DNA of 55,461 bases. Source: CAYJEJ01 sp964369315. GTDB taxonomy: Bacteria; Pseudomonadota; Alphaproteobacteria; UBA3830; JAIRWN01. Position numbers and translations under genes: made by a program. The DNA is taken from assembly GCA_964369315.1 (NCBI GenBank), contig CAYJEJ010000005.1:1-55461 (forward strand), read 5' to 3'. Under the pieces are notes generated by a model that had not been told where the DNA came from, did not search any database, and was given only the letters and a program-made list of their open reading frames with translations. Shown here piece by piece: positions 17,529-27,419 of this stretch; positions within the stretch are counted from its first letter, which is position 1; every line of letters starts with the position of its first letter.

Positions 17529-19811
17529 TTATTTAAACAAAATTTCCCTCTTTCCAGTATGATTTGGCTTGCTGACAACACCTTCTCGCTCCATTTGTTC
17601 AATAATCCTTGCCGCTCTATTATATCCAATCTGAAAACACCTTTGAATAAAGCTTGTTGTTGCTCGACCTTCTCTTAAAATAACCTCTAATGCTTGGTCG
17701 TATAGGGGGTCTTTTTGTGTTGAATTTTTACCATCTTTGCCAAATTCTAGTTCATCATCTTCTTCTCTAGTGATTTCATCTATATAAGACGGTGCGGCAG
17801 AATCTTTTAAATAATTTACAACTGCTTCAACCTCGGCGTCACTAACGAAAGGTCCATGAACACGAACTATTTTCCCACCAGTAGACATATAGAGCATATC
17901 ACCCTGTCCCAAAAGCTGTTCACCGCCTTGTTCACCAAGGATTGTCCGACTGTCAATTTTGGATGCAACCTGAAAGCTTATCCTAGTAGGGAAGTTTGCC
18001 TTTATTGTGCCTGTAATAACATCCACAGATGGTCTTTGCGTCGCCATAATGAGGTGTATCCCAGCCGCACGTGCCATTTGAGCCAAACGTTGAATTACTC
18101 CATCAATTTCCTTACCAGCTGTTAACATAAGGTCGGCCATTTCATCGACTATAACAACTATGTAGGGAAAAGTTTCTGATGGTATTTCTTCATATTCATA
18201 TATTGGCAGACCCGTTTCATTATCATAACCAGTTTGAATTTTCCGTGACAGCTCTTCACCAGATTTTTGAGCAATTAAAATCTTTTCATTATAACTTTCT
18301 ATGTTACGCACGCCCAATTTCGCCATTGTTCTATAGCGAGATTCCATTTCGCTCACTGTCCATTTTAATGCCGTGACAGCTTTTTTAGGGTCAGTCACAA
18401 CTGGGGTCAACAAATGAGGGATGCCATCATAAACCGACAGCTCCAACATTTTCGGGTCTATCATAATAAATTTGCATTTATCAGGCGACAATCGATATAG
18501 GATTGATAAAATCATCGCATTAATGCCCACAGATTTTCCTGACCCCGTAGTACCAGCGACCAGTAGATGCGGCATTTTTGCTAAGTCAACAATGACGGGT
18601 TGCCCGCCTATGTCCTTACCTAAACTAATTGATAATTGGTGCTGTGAAGACCTATAAAATTGGCTTTCCAAGAGCTCTCGTAATAAAACAGTTTTTCTCT
18701 TTGAATGAGGAAGCTCTATACCAATCACATTTTTACCAGGAACAACAGCAACTCTTGCAGAAATTGCACTCATCGAACGAGCAATATCCCCCGCCAAACC
18801 AATAACCCGCGAGGATTTAATACCTGCTGCAGGCTCCAGTTCATAAAGAGTGATAACAGGACCTGGTTTAGCACCGATTATATTGCCGTTAATCCCAAAT
18901 TCCTCTAATACACTTTTTAATTTTTGAGAGTTAATTTTCAGTGCTTCAGAGTCTATTTGTTCCTTATTGGAGGAAGTGTTTGCCTCTTTCAACAATTCCA
19001 GTGGCGGCAATATGCTGTTTGCATTGAAAGAATGTGGCGTCATTGTTGTTTTTTTATTTTTATCTGACTTGGCTTTTTCTGTACTTAAGCTGTCTATACC
19101 TAAGCCAAAATCATTTTTAGTCTGCAGTGTGTCGCCAAGGTGATACAAATCGTCTGGGTTTGAATCGATATCATCCAGCCCTAAGATATAATTGGTTAGT
19201 TTTCTTATATATCCATATACAGCACAAACAAACTTTACCAATCCCAGCCATAAAGAGCGTAAAAATTCAAAAATTGAAATAGGGCTAGTCTTGGACGAAT
19301 AACAAAACAATATGAACGACAAAACAAACCAAAATAACGTTAAAGCCCATTTATATAATTCAACCAATAGACTGTTTTTTATAGGAAAAAGCCTGTGCAT
19401 TGGAGCAATTATTATTTTCCCGATAAAATTTCCGTCACAATTTTTGAATATACAACTAGTAAAACAAGCAAAAGATAACGCCACTAATAATGAAGCAAAA
19501 GCTCTGAAATAGCCCACCTTCTCAGAATTAAACATTCTCCACGATAGCATGAAAAAAGTTGGCAATATGATAAAACTTGCATAACCAAATGATTGCATAA
19601 GCAGATCTGCCGTATAACTTCCAAAATATCCTAATACGTTTGTTGGTCTTAATTTGCTCGCAACATTAAACGAAATATCACTGGAATTATATGATAATAA
19701 AGAAACTGCCAAACCAACCGCCACCAAGAACATTATTATCGACTGAAGCAGTCGTAAATAATATTTTAATGTTTGTTGCATACCTTTAGATAAAAAATTG
19801 CTTTTAATCAA
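17529..19811 (-). CDS. ftsK: DNA translocase FtsK
   Basis: This 760-aa protein has four or five N-terminal membrane segments (about 22-170), a short polar linker, then the motor domain with Walker A GTTGSGKS (420-427), Walker B VVIVDEMADLM near 545 and the GEQGGEQLLGQGDML region. The C-terminal winged-helix gamma domain (IQRCFQIGYNRAARIIEQME) reads KOPS sites. It anchors at the septum and pumps chromosome ends for XerCD resolution. TTG 19811 is chosen because AGAAGG lies about 9 nt upstream; ATG 19778 has a badly spaced site. Confidence 0.96.
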   Translation of the reverse strand: MIKSNFLSKGMQQTLKYYLRLLQSIIMFLVAVGLAVSLLSYNSSDISFNVASKLRPTNVLGYFGSYTADLLMQSFGYASFIILPTFFMLSWRMFNSEKVGYFRAFASLLVALSFACFTSCIFKNCDGNFIGKIIIAPMHRLFPIKNSLLVELYKWALTLFWFVLSFILFCYSSKTSPISIFEFLRSLWLGLVKFVCAVYGYIRKLTNYILGLDDIDSNPDDLYHLGDTLQTKNDFGLGIDSLSTEKAKSDKNKKTTMTPHSFNANSILPPLELLKEANTSSNKEQIDSEALKINSQKLKSVLEEFGINGNIIGAKPGPVITLYELEPAAGIKSSRVIGLAGDIARSMSAISARVAVVPGKNVIGIELPHSKRKTVLLRELLESQFYRSSQHQLSISLGKDIGGQPVIVDLAKMPHLLVAGTTGSGKSVGINAMILSILYRLSPDKCKFIMIDPKMLELSVYDGIPHLLTPVVTDPKKAVTALKWTVSEMESRYRTMAKLGVRNIESYNEKILIAQKSGEELSRKIQTGYDNETGLPIYEYEEIPSETFPYIVVIVDEMADLMLTAGKEIDGVIQRLAQMARAAGIHLIMATQRPSVDVITGTIKANFPTRISFQVASKIDSRTILGEQGGEQLLGQGDMLYMSTGGKIVRVHGPFVSDAEVEAVVNYLKDSAAPSYIDEITREEDDELEFGKDGKNSTQKDPLYDQALEVILREGRATTSFIQRCFQIGYNRAARIIEQMEREGVVSKPNHTGKREILFK

Positions 19812-19990
19812 GGGGTCAGACCTTCTGCGTTATTATAATCTTACACAGAAGTATTTATCATATTTCCAACATTATAGATAGTAATTGCGAGATTTTTATA
19901 AAAAAAGAAAATTTTAATAAATTTTTATCTTTTTTTTAATTCTCATTAATTTATACTAGGGGAGACTTTTATCAAACGGGAGATTTTACT

Positions 19991-21001
19991 ATGACAAAAA
20001 TAATTAAAAAGGTTTTTATAACTTGCTTAATGGGTTTTTTATACTTAAGCTCATCAAATGCTTTTTCAAACCTAAGGGGCGTGCATAATTACACTCGAAC
20101 ATACGCTAAAACACCGACACATAATCAATATATAAATATTTTAACACAACACATTACTGAAACTACGACTAGACCACATAGTGCAGATTGTTTTTCAACA
20201 CATAATTTTTCATATGAACTCAATCCTTATTACATCAATCCTACATTTAATGCATTAATGAGCTCAAGTGACTTTCAAACACTGGAAAGCTTATCAAAAA
20301 GCATTTCTTCAAATAAATCCACCATATTTTTTTCCAGACACGCAAAAACAGAAGAAAGTACAAATGGCATTATCCAAGGCGTTTCAACCCAATCAAAAAT
20401 TATTCCTTTGGAATCTGAATTGTTTTTGAAATTAGGAAGAGAATTCGCATCAGAACATCCAAGCCAAAAATTTGTAATCGCACATAGCCCATTAGAACGC
20501 ACAACACAAACAGCAGAAATCTTTGGTGCAGGAATAACGGCACAAGGAACAACCCCTGAATACTTGTCATCCGATGTGTTAAAAGACGTACAAACTGGTC
20601 TCGAGGGTTTAAATATGAAAGACCCCGAGGTAGTCAAAAAACTAAAAGCTTTTAAGGAAAACCCTCTCATATTTAGTAATGGGCAGGAAAATGGTTACAA
20701 GATATTATATAGCATATTGTCTTTTATTCAAGGTTTATACACAACACACAGTGCATCCATTCGATATGATGAACCGTCTTCATTTGCTATTTTCACCCAT
20801 CAAGTACCTATGAAACTGGTATTATATGCTATTGAGAAGCAGGTTGTTAGTGGATTAACAATGGTAAAGTCGGTTGCTGAAGACAGCTATATATTAGAGC
20901 TCGACCATAACAAATTTTCAAGGTCATTACTTGATTTACCAGATAAAATTAGCATAACTGCTGAAAAAAAGAGAAACTCTGGTGCAAGCCTTTTTAAATA
21001 A
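19991..21001 (+). CDS. Secreted histidine phosphatase-superfamily protein
   Basis: This 336-aa protein has a signal peptide (MTKIIKKVFITCLMGFLYLS, cleavage near SNAFS). The phosphoglycerate-mutase-like core is unusual for an exported protein: FSRHAKTEESTNGIIQG holds the phospho-acceptor His117 next to Arg116, IAHSPLERTTQTAEIF supplies Arg170, and FAIFTHQVPMKLVLYA the second histidine (His270). Residues 30-100 are unrecognised. It should hydrolyse phosphomonoesters in the periplasm or outside the cell; substrate unknown. It may act on host molecules, which is speculation. A strong terminator follows. Confidence 0.85.
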   Translation: MTKIIKKVFITCLMGFLYLSSSNAFSNLRGVHNYTRTYAKTPTHNQYINILTQHITETTTRPHSADCFSTHNFSYELNPYYINPTFNALMSSSDFQTLESLSKSISSNKSTIFFSRHAKTEESTNGIIQGVSTQSKIIPLESELFLKLGREFASEHPSQKFVIAHSPLERTTQTAEIFGAGITAQGTTPEYLSSDVLKDVQTGLEGLNMKDPEVVKKLKAFKENPLIFSNGQENGYKILYSILSFIQGLYTTHSASIRYDEPSSFAIFTHQVPMKLVLYAIEKQVVSGLTMVKSVAEDSYILELDHNKFSRSLLDLPDKISITAEKKRNSGASLFK

Positions 21002-21034
21002 CCAATCAAAATCTATTACCATATGTATTAAAAT

Positions 21035-21073
21035 GGCAGTTAAGACGTTTTGTTTTGACTGCCGATTTTTTTT
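21035..21073 (+). terminator. Intrinsic terminator between convergent genes
   Basis: GGCAGTTAA at 21035 pairs with TTGACTGCC ending at 21063 (nine pairs, one G-T), followed by a run of eight T at 21066-21073. It terminates the secreted phosphatase gene. Read on the minus strand the stem is followed by a shorter T-rich stretch, so it may also end trmB. Confidence 0.8.
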
Positions 21074-21740
21074 AATTTTTCTTAGCTTCAATAAAAAACA
21101 ATCTTCTTTTTGCTGACTTTGCTTTCGATTGGTATTTAGTAACAACATTTGTCCAAGGATTGCCTTCAAAAACACACTCATCAAGCCTCAAATGGCTTAA
21201 TGAAAAGCTTTTCCCACTATCTCGCAAAACATCCAATGTTTGTTGTGCATAACTTTCAATATCCGACGCAAAACGAAACAACCCTTTCACCTTTAAGACC
21301 CTATTTATTAATGATAAAAAATCATTTTGCATAAGGCGACGCTTTAGGTGTTTCTTCTTGCTCCACGGGTCTGGAAATAGCATATACACACAAGAAAATG
21401 TCCCATCTGGGCACAAATCAATAATATCGCGGCAATCCCCTGTGAATATGCTTATGTTATTGATTTTTTGCTCTTCTATCTTAGTTAAGAGCTTTGCAAC
21501 CCCATTAATATATGGCTCGCATCCCAAAAAATGACTATTAGGTAATTCAATAGCTTTTTGAAACAAATGCTCCCCACTACCAAAACCTACTTCCAGCTGT
21601 AAGTCTTTATATAAGTGAATATTTTCAACTTTAAATTCCAATTTAGGCAACAGTTCACGAACCAGCCTAGATTGATTGTCTGTCAGCGTCCTGCCTTTGG
21701 TTCTTGCAAAAGATTGTATTTTAAACTTTTTCTCGTTCAT
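21072..21740 (-). CDS. trmB: tRNA (guanine-N7-)-methyltransferase
   Basis: This 222-aa SAM-dependent enzyme has the SAM motif LEVGFGSGEHLFQKA, the acidic GCEPYINGVAKLL and the diagnostic MLFPDPWSKKKHLKRRL. It forms m7G46 in tRNA variable loops. Its start overlaps the stop of lipB, giving a lipB-trmB pair. Length is typical. Confidence 0.95.
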   Translation of the reverse strand: MNEKKFKIQSFARTKGRTLTDNQSRLVRELLPKLEFKVENIHLYKDLQLEVGFGSGEHLFQKAIELPNSHFLGCEPYINGVAKLLTKIEEQKINNISIFTGDCRDIIDLCPDGTFSCVYMLFPDPWSKKKHLKRRLMQNDFLSLINRVLKVKGLFRFASDIESYAQQTLDVLRDSGKSFSLSHLRLDECVFEGNPWTNVVTKYQSKAKSAKRRLFFIEAKKN

Positions 21741-22360
21741 ACTAAGAATTCTGGTACATTTTTCAGCAATGCAATATCAAAGAGCTCTAAATTTATATTT
21801 TTTTTCAATAACTGCACAGAGCCCATTTTACAATCATTTATTCCGCAAGGAACAATTTTTTCAAAAAAACTTAAATCTGTCACAACATTGATAGCAATTC
21901 CGTGCGTTGCAATTCCTTTAGAGATATTTAGCCCGATTGAGGCAATTTTGATTGTTTCGCCATTGATGTTTTTTGACCACACACCTGCTTTATTCGGCAC
22001 GACAAACCCCAGAATATCAAATTCTTTCAACGCAGCAATACACCAGTGTTCAAGGCTCAAAACATATTCCTTTACACCAAGATTTCTTGCCCCTATATCA
22101 ATGATTGCATAAATAACCCTTTGTCCAAGACCATGGTATGTATATTTCCCGCCCCGATTGGTTTTATAGAGCTGAACGCCTTTAACGTCTTCTATAACAT
22201 CTTCTGGTTTCGCCAAAGAACCATAGGTATAAACGTTTTCATGTTCTAAGAACCATATTAATTCATCAGTTGTTTTTTCTTTAAGGTTTTTTGCTCTTTT
22301 CGTCATCAAATCAATTGCTTTTTCGTAAGCGATAGGGCGTTTTGAATGCAACCATTCCAT
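21737..22360 (-). CDS. lipB: Octanoyl-[ACP]:protein N-octanoyltransferase
   Basis: This 207-aa LipB homologue has TNRGGKYTYHGLGQRVIYAI (binding loop), KAGVWSKNINGETIKIASIG with the catalytic lysine, GIATHGIAINV and IVPCGINDCKMGS with the acyl-accepting cysteine. It moves octanoate from ACP to lipoyl domains of 2-oxoacid dehydrogenases. It is divergent from the mevalonate genes and overlaps trmB by 4 nt. Confidence 0.95.
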   Translation of the reverse strand: MEWLHSKRPIAYEKAIDLMTKRAKNLKEKTTDELIWFLEHENVYTYGSLAKPEDVIEDVKGVQLYKTNRGGKYTYHGLGQRVIYAIIDIGARNLGVKEYVLSLEHWCIAALKEFDILGFVVPNKAGVWSKNINGETIKIASIGLNISKGIATHGIAINVVTDLSFFEKIVPCGINDCKMGSVQLLKKNINLELFDIALLKNVPEFLV

Positions 22361-22518
22361 AGTGTTTTATTTATAACATATCCAAAAAATCTAGAACCAT
22401 ATTGTAATAAATAATATTTTTTTCCAAATTAAAAATTGATACATCTGGTTTTGTGTCATAAAATGAGCCGATTTATCGTTTTTAATGTTAAAAATATATA
22501 ATTTTAGGTTCTATATTA

Positions 22519-23607
22519 ATGGCAGATAAAATTTCTCCTGATAGTCAGGTATATTTTGCACCAATCCCGATGAGGTCAATTGGACCGATAAAATTTCTTG
22601 ATTCATCTGAACAAACTTCTTTTGAAACGATTGTTCCCATGGCAACGTTTGAATCGCCCCTTTGGTATTCTTGTAAAAGAGGGGCTCGTGCATGTAATTT
22701 ATGCGGGGGCATAGACACCGTTATATTCAGCGACTGCATGACTAGGTCGATTTTGGTTGAATTGACCGACATATCAAAAATCCCAATTTTAGAAAGTTCA
22801 ATTATTGCTAGCTTTCAAAAAATTCAAGAAATTGTCTCTAATACAGGGCGTTTTGTAAAACTAGAAGATATTAATTTCCGCTTCATAGGTCGATTGGCGT
22901 ATATTCGCCTTTCTATGACAGTGGGGGATGCCTCTGGTCATAATATGACCACAAAGGCTGCAGAACAGGTTCTAAATTGGATATTAAACTCTTTTGATTA
23001 TACAAAATATGTCTCCATATCTGGTAATTATTGCACTGATAAAAAGGCATCTGCCGTCAATGGTATCTTGGGCAGGGGCAAAGGCGTGATAGCAGAAGCA
23101 CGTTTATCAAATGAAATATGTAATCAAGTTCTGAAATCTTCCCCATCAAAGATAGCTGAGATAAACTTAAAGAAAAATCTCTTAGGGGGCATCGCCTCAG
23201 CCAGCGTCCTCAGTGCCAACGCTCATTATGCGAATATGTTGCTCGCGGTTTATCTCGCCACTGGACAAGATGCAGCAAACATTGTTGAAGGCTCTCAAGG
23301 GGTGACCAACGCTTCAGTGGACGCCTGTAGTGGCGATTTAATATTTTCTGTTACTTTACCCAATATCATCGTTGGGGTCGTTGGCAATGGAAAGGGATTG
23401 AGTTATGTTGAAAACAACCTAAAACTCATGGGATGTTTTTATGAAAAAGATGATGAATACGGTCTAAAATCAAGGCGTTTAGCAAGGATTATTGCTGGTG
23501 TGGTTTTATGTGGAGAATTATCCTTATTGGCAGCACAAACTAATCTTGGCGAGCTTGTCAACAGCCATATGAAAATAGAGCGAGGGCATAATTTCTGTGA
23601 TGAATAA
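22519..23607 (+). CDS. mvaA: Hydroxymethylglutaryl-CoA reductase
   Basis: This 362-aa enzyme shows HMG-CoA reductase catalytic elements: Glu45 in ATFESPLWYS, GDASGHNM (136-143), SGNYCTDKKASAVNGILGRGK around Lys175-176, Asp251 in ATGQDAANIVEG and the final histidine in LVNSHM (His350). The NYCTDKK sequence is like class I enzymes, which usually use NADPH, while ATFESPLWYS departs from the usual class I form. It makes mevalonate from HMG-CoA. It overlaps the synthase gene. Most proteobacteria use the DXP route instead, which points to acquisition by transfer. Confidence 0.93.
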   Translation: MADKISPDSQVYFAPIPMRSIGPIKFLDSSEQTSFETIVPMATFESPLWYSCKRGARACNLCGGIDTVIFSDCMTRSILVELTDISKIPILESSIIASFQKIQEIVSNTGRFVKLEDINFRFIGRLAYIRLSMTVGDASGHNMTTKAAEQVLNWILNSFDYTKYVSISGNYCTDKKASAVNGILGRGKGVIAEARLSNEICNQVLKSSPSKIAEINLKKNLLGGIASASVLSANAHYANMLLAVYLATGQDAANIVEGSQGVTNASVDACSGDLIFSVTLPNIIVGVVGNGKGLSYVENNLKLMGCFYEKDDEYGLKSRRLARIIAGVVLCGELSLLAAQTNLGELVNSHMKIERGHNFCDE

Positions 23608-24757
23608 TGAGGTTGGAATAACATCCATAGGTTTTGGCACAGCTGATTACTATTTTAACTTAACTGATTTAGCAAAAAGCCTAGGCGTTGATGAAAACAA
23701 GTATTTAAAAGGTTTGGGGCAGGTACAAATGTCTGTTGCCTCGCCAGATGAAGACATCATCACCCTTGGTTATGCGGCAGCAAAACAAGCAATTTCTCAT
23801 ATACCAAACAAAAATGCCATTAAAACCCTGATTTTTTGCACAGAAACCAGTGTCGACCAATCTAAGTCTGCTGGAATGTATTTACACGAGTTTCTTGAAC
23901 TAAGTCCAGATTGTCGTGTTTTTGAACTCAAGCAAGCTTGTTATGCCAGTACAGCCGCACTACAAATGGCAACCAAGATTTTACGCACTGAACCAGATTC
24001 AAGTGTCTTGGTTGTCGCATCTGATATCGCAAACTATGGGGCAGGGGCTTTGGGCGAGCCCACGCAAGGGTGCGGCAGCATTGCAATGATTTTGTCGGCA
24101 AAACCTAATATAATTTCAATTGAACCATTTTCTGGAATTTATTCATCGAACGATGATGACTTTTGGAGACCAAACTATTCTAATCAAGCTTTCGTAGATG
24201 GAAAATATTCTGCGAGATTATACTTGCATCATTTATTGGCTACTTTCGAAAAATATCAAAAGTCTAGCAATTTAAAACTGAATGATATTGATTGTTTTTG
24301 TTTCCATGCACCTTTTTCAAAAATGGTTTTAAAGGCTCATAGAACTATTCTTAGTAAATACTGTGAACAACAAATCCAAGAAATTCAAAAGACCTTAGCG
24401 TTTACACCCTTTATAGGCAATTGTTATAACGCGGCACTTTTTTTATGTTTACTTTCATTACTGAGCGATGAAACAGCAAGCCTTTCTGAGAAAAGGGTGG
24501 GGTTTTATGCCTATGGTTCTGGCAGTATAGGGGAGTTTTTTTCTGGCATCATTCAGCCAAATTATAAAAATTTTATTACACCAGAAATATATAGAAAAAA
24601 AATATCTAGCAGAGAAAAACTAGACTTTAAAACATTTAGAGAGTTTTATAATTTTTGGAACAATTATAATGGCAACGACGTTGAAGTTCCTAGATTTAAG
24701 GAAAAAGGTCTAAGGTTAAAAGGTGTTTTTAATCATAAACGAGTTTACGAAATTTAA
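23600..24757 (+). CDS. mvaS: Hydroxymethylglutaryl-CoA synthase
   Basis: This 385-aa thiolase-fold enzyme has the HMG-CoA synthase triad (numbered from GTG 23597): glutamate in FCTETSVDQSKS (Glu83), the acyl cysteine in ELKQACYASTAALQMA (Cys115) and the histidine in FCFHAPFSKM (His237). GNCYNAALFLCLLSLL matches the late conserved region. It condenses acetoacetyl-CoA with acetyl-CoA. ATG 23600 is preferred to the adjacent GTG; either way it overlaps mvaA, so the two act as one unit for mevalonate supply. The later kinases of the pathway are not in this window. Confidence 0.93.
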   Translation: MNNEVGITSIGFGTADYYFNLTDLAKSLGVDENKYLKGLGQVQMSVASPDEDIITLGYAAAKQAISHIPNKNAIKTLIFCTETSVDQSKSAGMYLHEFLELSPDCRVFELKQACYASTAALQMATKILRTEPDSSVLVVASDIANYGAGALGEPTQGCGSIAMILSAKPNIISIEPFSGIYSSNDDDFWRPNYSNQAFVDGKYSARLYLHHLLATFEKYQKSSNLKLNDIDCFCFHAPFSKMVLKAHRTILSKYCEQQIQEIQKTLAFTPFIGNCYNAALFLCLLSLLSDETASLSEKRVGFYAYGSGSIGEFFSGIIQPNYKNFITPEIYRKKISSREKLDFKTFREFYNFWNNYNGNDVEVPRFKEKGLRLKGVFNHKRVYEI

Positions 24758-24838
24758 ATAAATTAATTTTATTAGTTGAATGTTAGCAATCATTTGCTTA
24801 AAACTAACAATATTAAGATTGATGGAGGATTTTGGGGT

Positions 24839-26425
24839 ATGCATAATAAAAGCAGTTTAAAATATTATATTGCGGTTGGAATATGCTTCTTGGGGGTGAT
24901 GTTGGCGTTACCTAATGTTTTGCCTCAATCTATTTTGGATAAAATGCCACAATGGTTTCCCAAAAACACTGTGTATTTGGGGCTCGATTTAAGCGGAGGT
25001 TCACATCTTTTATTAGAAGTTGACCTGAATTATGCAAACAAAGAAAAACTCTCCCAAACTGCACAAGAGGTTCGTAGCATCCTGAGAAAGAACAATATAA
25101 CATTTTCCAATTTATCTGTTAACGAAAGCCTCGAGACATTAAATACCGTTCATTTTGACATTGACGATGTTAATCAGATTGCTCATGTGCAAAATTTAGT
25201 CCGCTCCGTTGACCGAGATTTTAATCTTTTTGTTAAGGGTCAAAGGTTTGAGCTTTCCCAAAATGATGCCTCTATAAGAAAAATGCATAATGATATCTTA
25301 GAAAAATCCATAGAAGTCATCCGTCGAAGGATAGATGCCTCAGGCACCCGTGAACCTGTCATCACAAGACATGGAAGCGGAAGGATTTTGGTGCAAATTC
25401 CAGGTGTGCAAGACCCGACCCGAGTGAAATCTCTCATCGGTCGCACTGCTAAGCTTACCTTCAGATTAGTTGAGGACTCGGCACCTGAAGTGTCATCAAA
25501 ACCCGTTGGAACATTTAATTCTGGTTATCAGTATTTGCCGTTCTCTAACGGTAGGGGATATATAGCAATCAAAAACCAAGTAATGGTCGGCGGCGACACA
25601 TTAACCGATGCACGTCACGAATATGATGAATATAATCGCTCTCAAGTCAGCTTTAAATTTAATCCAATTGGTGCAAAGCGTTTCGCAAAAGCAACAAGTG
25701 AAAATGTTGGTAAACGATTTGCTATCGTTCTTGATGGAAAGGTCATCAGTGCACCAACAATCCAAGAGGCGATTACAGGTGGTTCTGGCAGAATAACAAG
25801 CAGTGGTTTTGGTGTTCAGGAAGCTACGGACTTGGCTTTATTGCTCAGGGCAGGGGCATTACCAACACCTTTAAAAATTGTTGAAGAACGCACTATAGGT
25901 CCTGGGCTCGGCTCTGATTCGATAAAAGCTGGGACAATGGCTACTATAATCGCTGTTTTATCTGTCTTAATATTTATGGTCATGGCTTATGACAGCTTTG
26001 GTTTGATAGCTGGAATTGCCGTTGTTTTCAATATTATTTTGCTAATTGCAGCCTTGTCTTGCTTGCAGGCAACATTAACCTTGCCTGGGATAGCGGGAAT
26101 AGCCTTAACTGTGGGCATGGCAGTTGATGCAAACGTTTTAATTAATGAACGCATAAGAGAAGAGATGCGTCATGGCACCAAACCGCGTCAAGCCATTGAA
26201 GCTGGCTATAAAAGAGCCTTTTCGTCAATCGTTGACTCTAACTTAACAACACTGTTTGGAACAGCTTGCTTGTATATGTTTGGTTCTGGACCAATAAAAG
26301 GGTTCGCGGTGACCCTCTCACTAGGAATTTTTGCTTCGATGTTTACTGCTATAGTGCTGACCCGTTTGATAGTGGATAATTGGCTACTAAAAGGAACTAG
26401 ATTGAGAAAAAACCTTTCTATTTAA
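24839..26425 (+). CDS. secD: Protein translocase subunit SecD
   Basis: This 528-aa membrane protein has an N-terminal helix, the periplasmic P1 region (LGLDLSGGSHLLLEVD; IEVIRRRIDASGTREPVI; LVQIPGVQDP) and a C-terminal five-helix RND-like bundle including GIALTVGMAVDANVLINERI. With SecF and YajC it uses proton motive force to help Sec export. ATG 24839 is preferred because GGAGG (24824-24828) lies 10 nt upstream; an in-frame TTG at 24776 would extend the N-terminus but lacks a site. secD and secF are separated from yajC, unlike the usual operon. Confidence 0.96.
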   Translation: MHNKSSLKYYIAVGICFLGVMLALPNVLPQSILDKMPQWFPKNTVYLGLDLSGGSHLLLEVDLNYANKEKLSQTAQEVRSILRKNNITFSNLSVNESLETLNTVHFDIDDVNQIAHVQNLVRSVDRDFNLFVKGQRFELSQNDASIRKMHNDILEKSIEVIRRRIDASGTREPVITRHGSGRILVQIPGVQDPTRVKSLIGRTAKLTFRLVEDSAPEVSSKPVGTFNSGYQYLPFSNGRGYIAIKNQVMVGGDTLTDARHEYDEYNRSQVSFKFNPIGAKRFAKATSENVGKRFAIVLDGKVISAPTIQEAITGGSGRITSSGFGVQEATDLALLLRAGALPTPLKIVEERTIGPGLGSDSIKAGTMATIIAVLSVLIFMVMAYDSFGLIAGIAVVFNIILLIAALSCLQATLTLPGIAGIALTVGMAVDANVLINERIREEMRHGTKPRQAIEAGYKRAFSSIVDSNLTTLFGTACLYMFGSGPIKGFAVTLSLGIFASMFTAIVLTRLIVDNWLLKGTRLRKNLSI

Positions 26426-26464
26426 ATTATTAATAAACGTTTTCTTCCGAGGAGGACTAAAAAA

Positions 26465-27394
26465 TTGAGCATAAAATTTATACCATATGATACAAAAATA
26501 GATTTTGTTAAATACAAAACAATTTTTTTCGCAATCTTTGGACTAATTTCACTGATATCTTTATCTTTTTTACTCTTTAGGGGAGTAAACTATGGGATAG
26601 AGTTTAAGGGAGGATATGTCTTAGAGGTTCGCTCAAAAACAACGCCAGATATCGCGAAAATGAGGGAATCATTATCTGACTTGAATTTTGGTGGTGTTAT
26701 GCTCCAAAAAATCGGCTCTGGCAACGATGTTTTAATCCGCATCCGAGACCTCGGGCTAACATCACAAAAAGACCGTGATGCAACGCTTAACAAAATCAAA
26801 CAAACATTAGGCGACATCGAATACAGAAAGGTTGAATCTGTTGGTCCTCAGATAGGGGGAGAGCTCGTCACTGACGGGCTATATGCCGTTGGTTTTGCCC
26901 TTGTGCTTATGTTAATCTATATCTGGTTAAGGTTCGAGTGGCAATTTGCAATCTGTGGTGTGCTATCACTTTTCCACGATGCGTTAGCTGTGTTGGGTTT
27001 TTATGCAATTTTTCATTCGTTTGAATTTAATACGAACGCTCTCATATCATTATTAACCGTGGTTGGATATTCAATCAATGATGCGGTGGTTGTGTTTGAC
27101 AGAATTCGTGAAAACATTAAAAAATCTGGCATCGCTGATATAAAGACCATAATTAATAATAGCTTGAATGAAACGCTGTCGCGGACAATATTAACCTCGG
27201 TGACAACGATTTTGGCCCTGTTGGTATTATATCTTTTCGGTGGTGAGGTTATCGCATCGTTCAGTATGCCAATTCTGGTGGGAATTTTAGTTGGTACTTT
27301 TTCTTCCATATGCCTTGCTGCACCGATGTTAATGCACATCGGAGTTGAGGGCGTGATGCAAGATTCCAGCAAAGATACCAATAATTTTAGTTAA
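26465..27394 (+). CDS. secF: Protein translocase subunit SecF
   Basis: This 309-aa protein has the SecF pattern: first helix near residues 18-37, GVNYGIEFKGGYVLEV, a short periplasmic domain, VGPQIGGELVTDGLYA at the second helix, and VVGYSINDAVVVFDRIREN. It partners SecD. The TTG start follows a strong GAGGAGGA. The gap from secD is 39 nt. Confidence 0.96.
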   Translation: MSIKFIPYDTKIDFVKYKTIFFAIFGLISLISLSFLLFRGVNYGIEFKGGYVLEVRSKTTPDIAKMRESLSDLNFGGVMLQKIGSGNDVLIRIRDLGLTSQKDRDATLNKIKQTLGDIEYRKVESVGPQIGGELVTDGLYAVGFALVLMLIYIWLRFEWQFAICGVLSLFHDALAVLGFYAIFHSFEFNTNALISLLTVVGYSINDAVVVFDRIRENIKKSGIADIKTIINNSLNETLSRTILTSVTTILALLVLYLFGGEVIASFSMPILVGILVGTFSSICLAAPMLMHIGVEGVMQDSSKDTNNFS

Positions 27395-27419
27395 ACATTC
27401 TATACGGGTTTTTTAGGGA

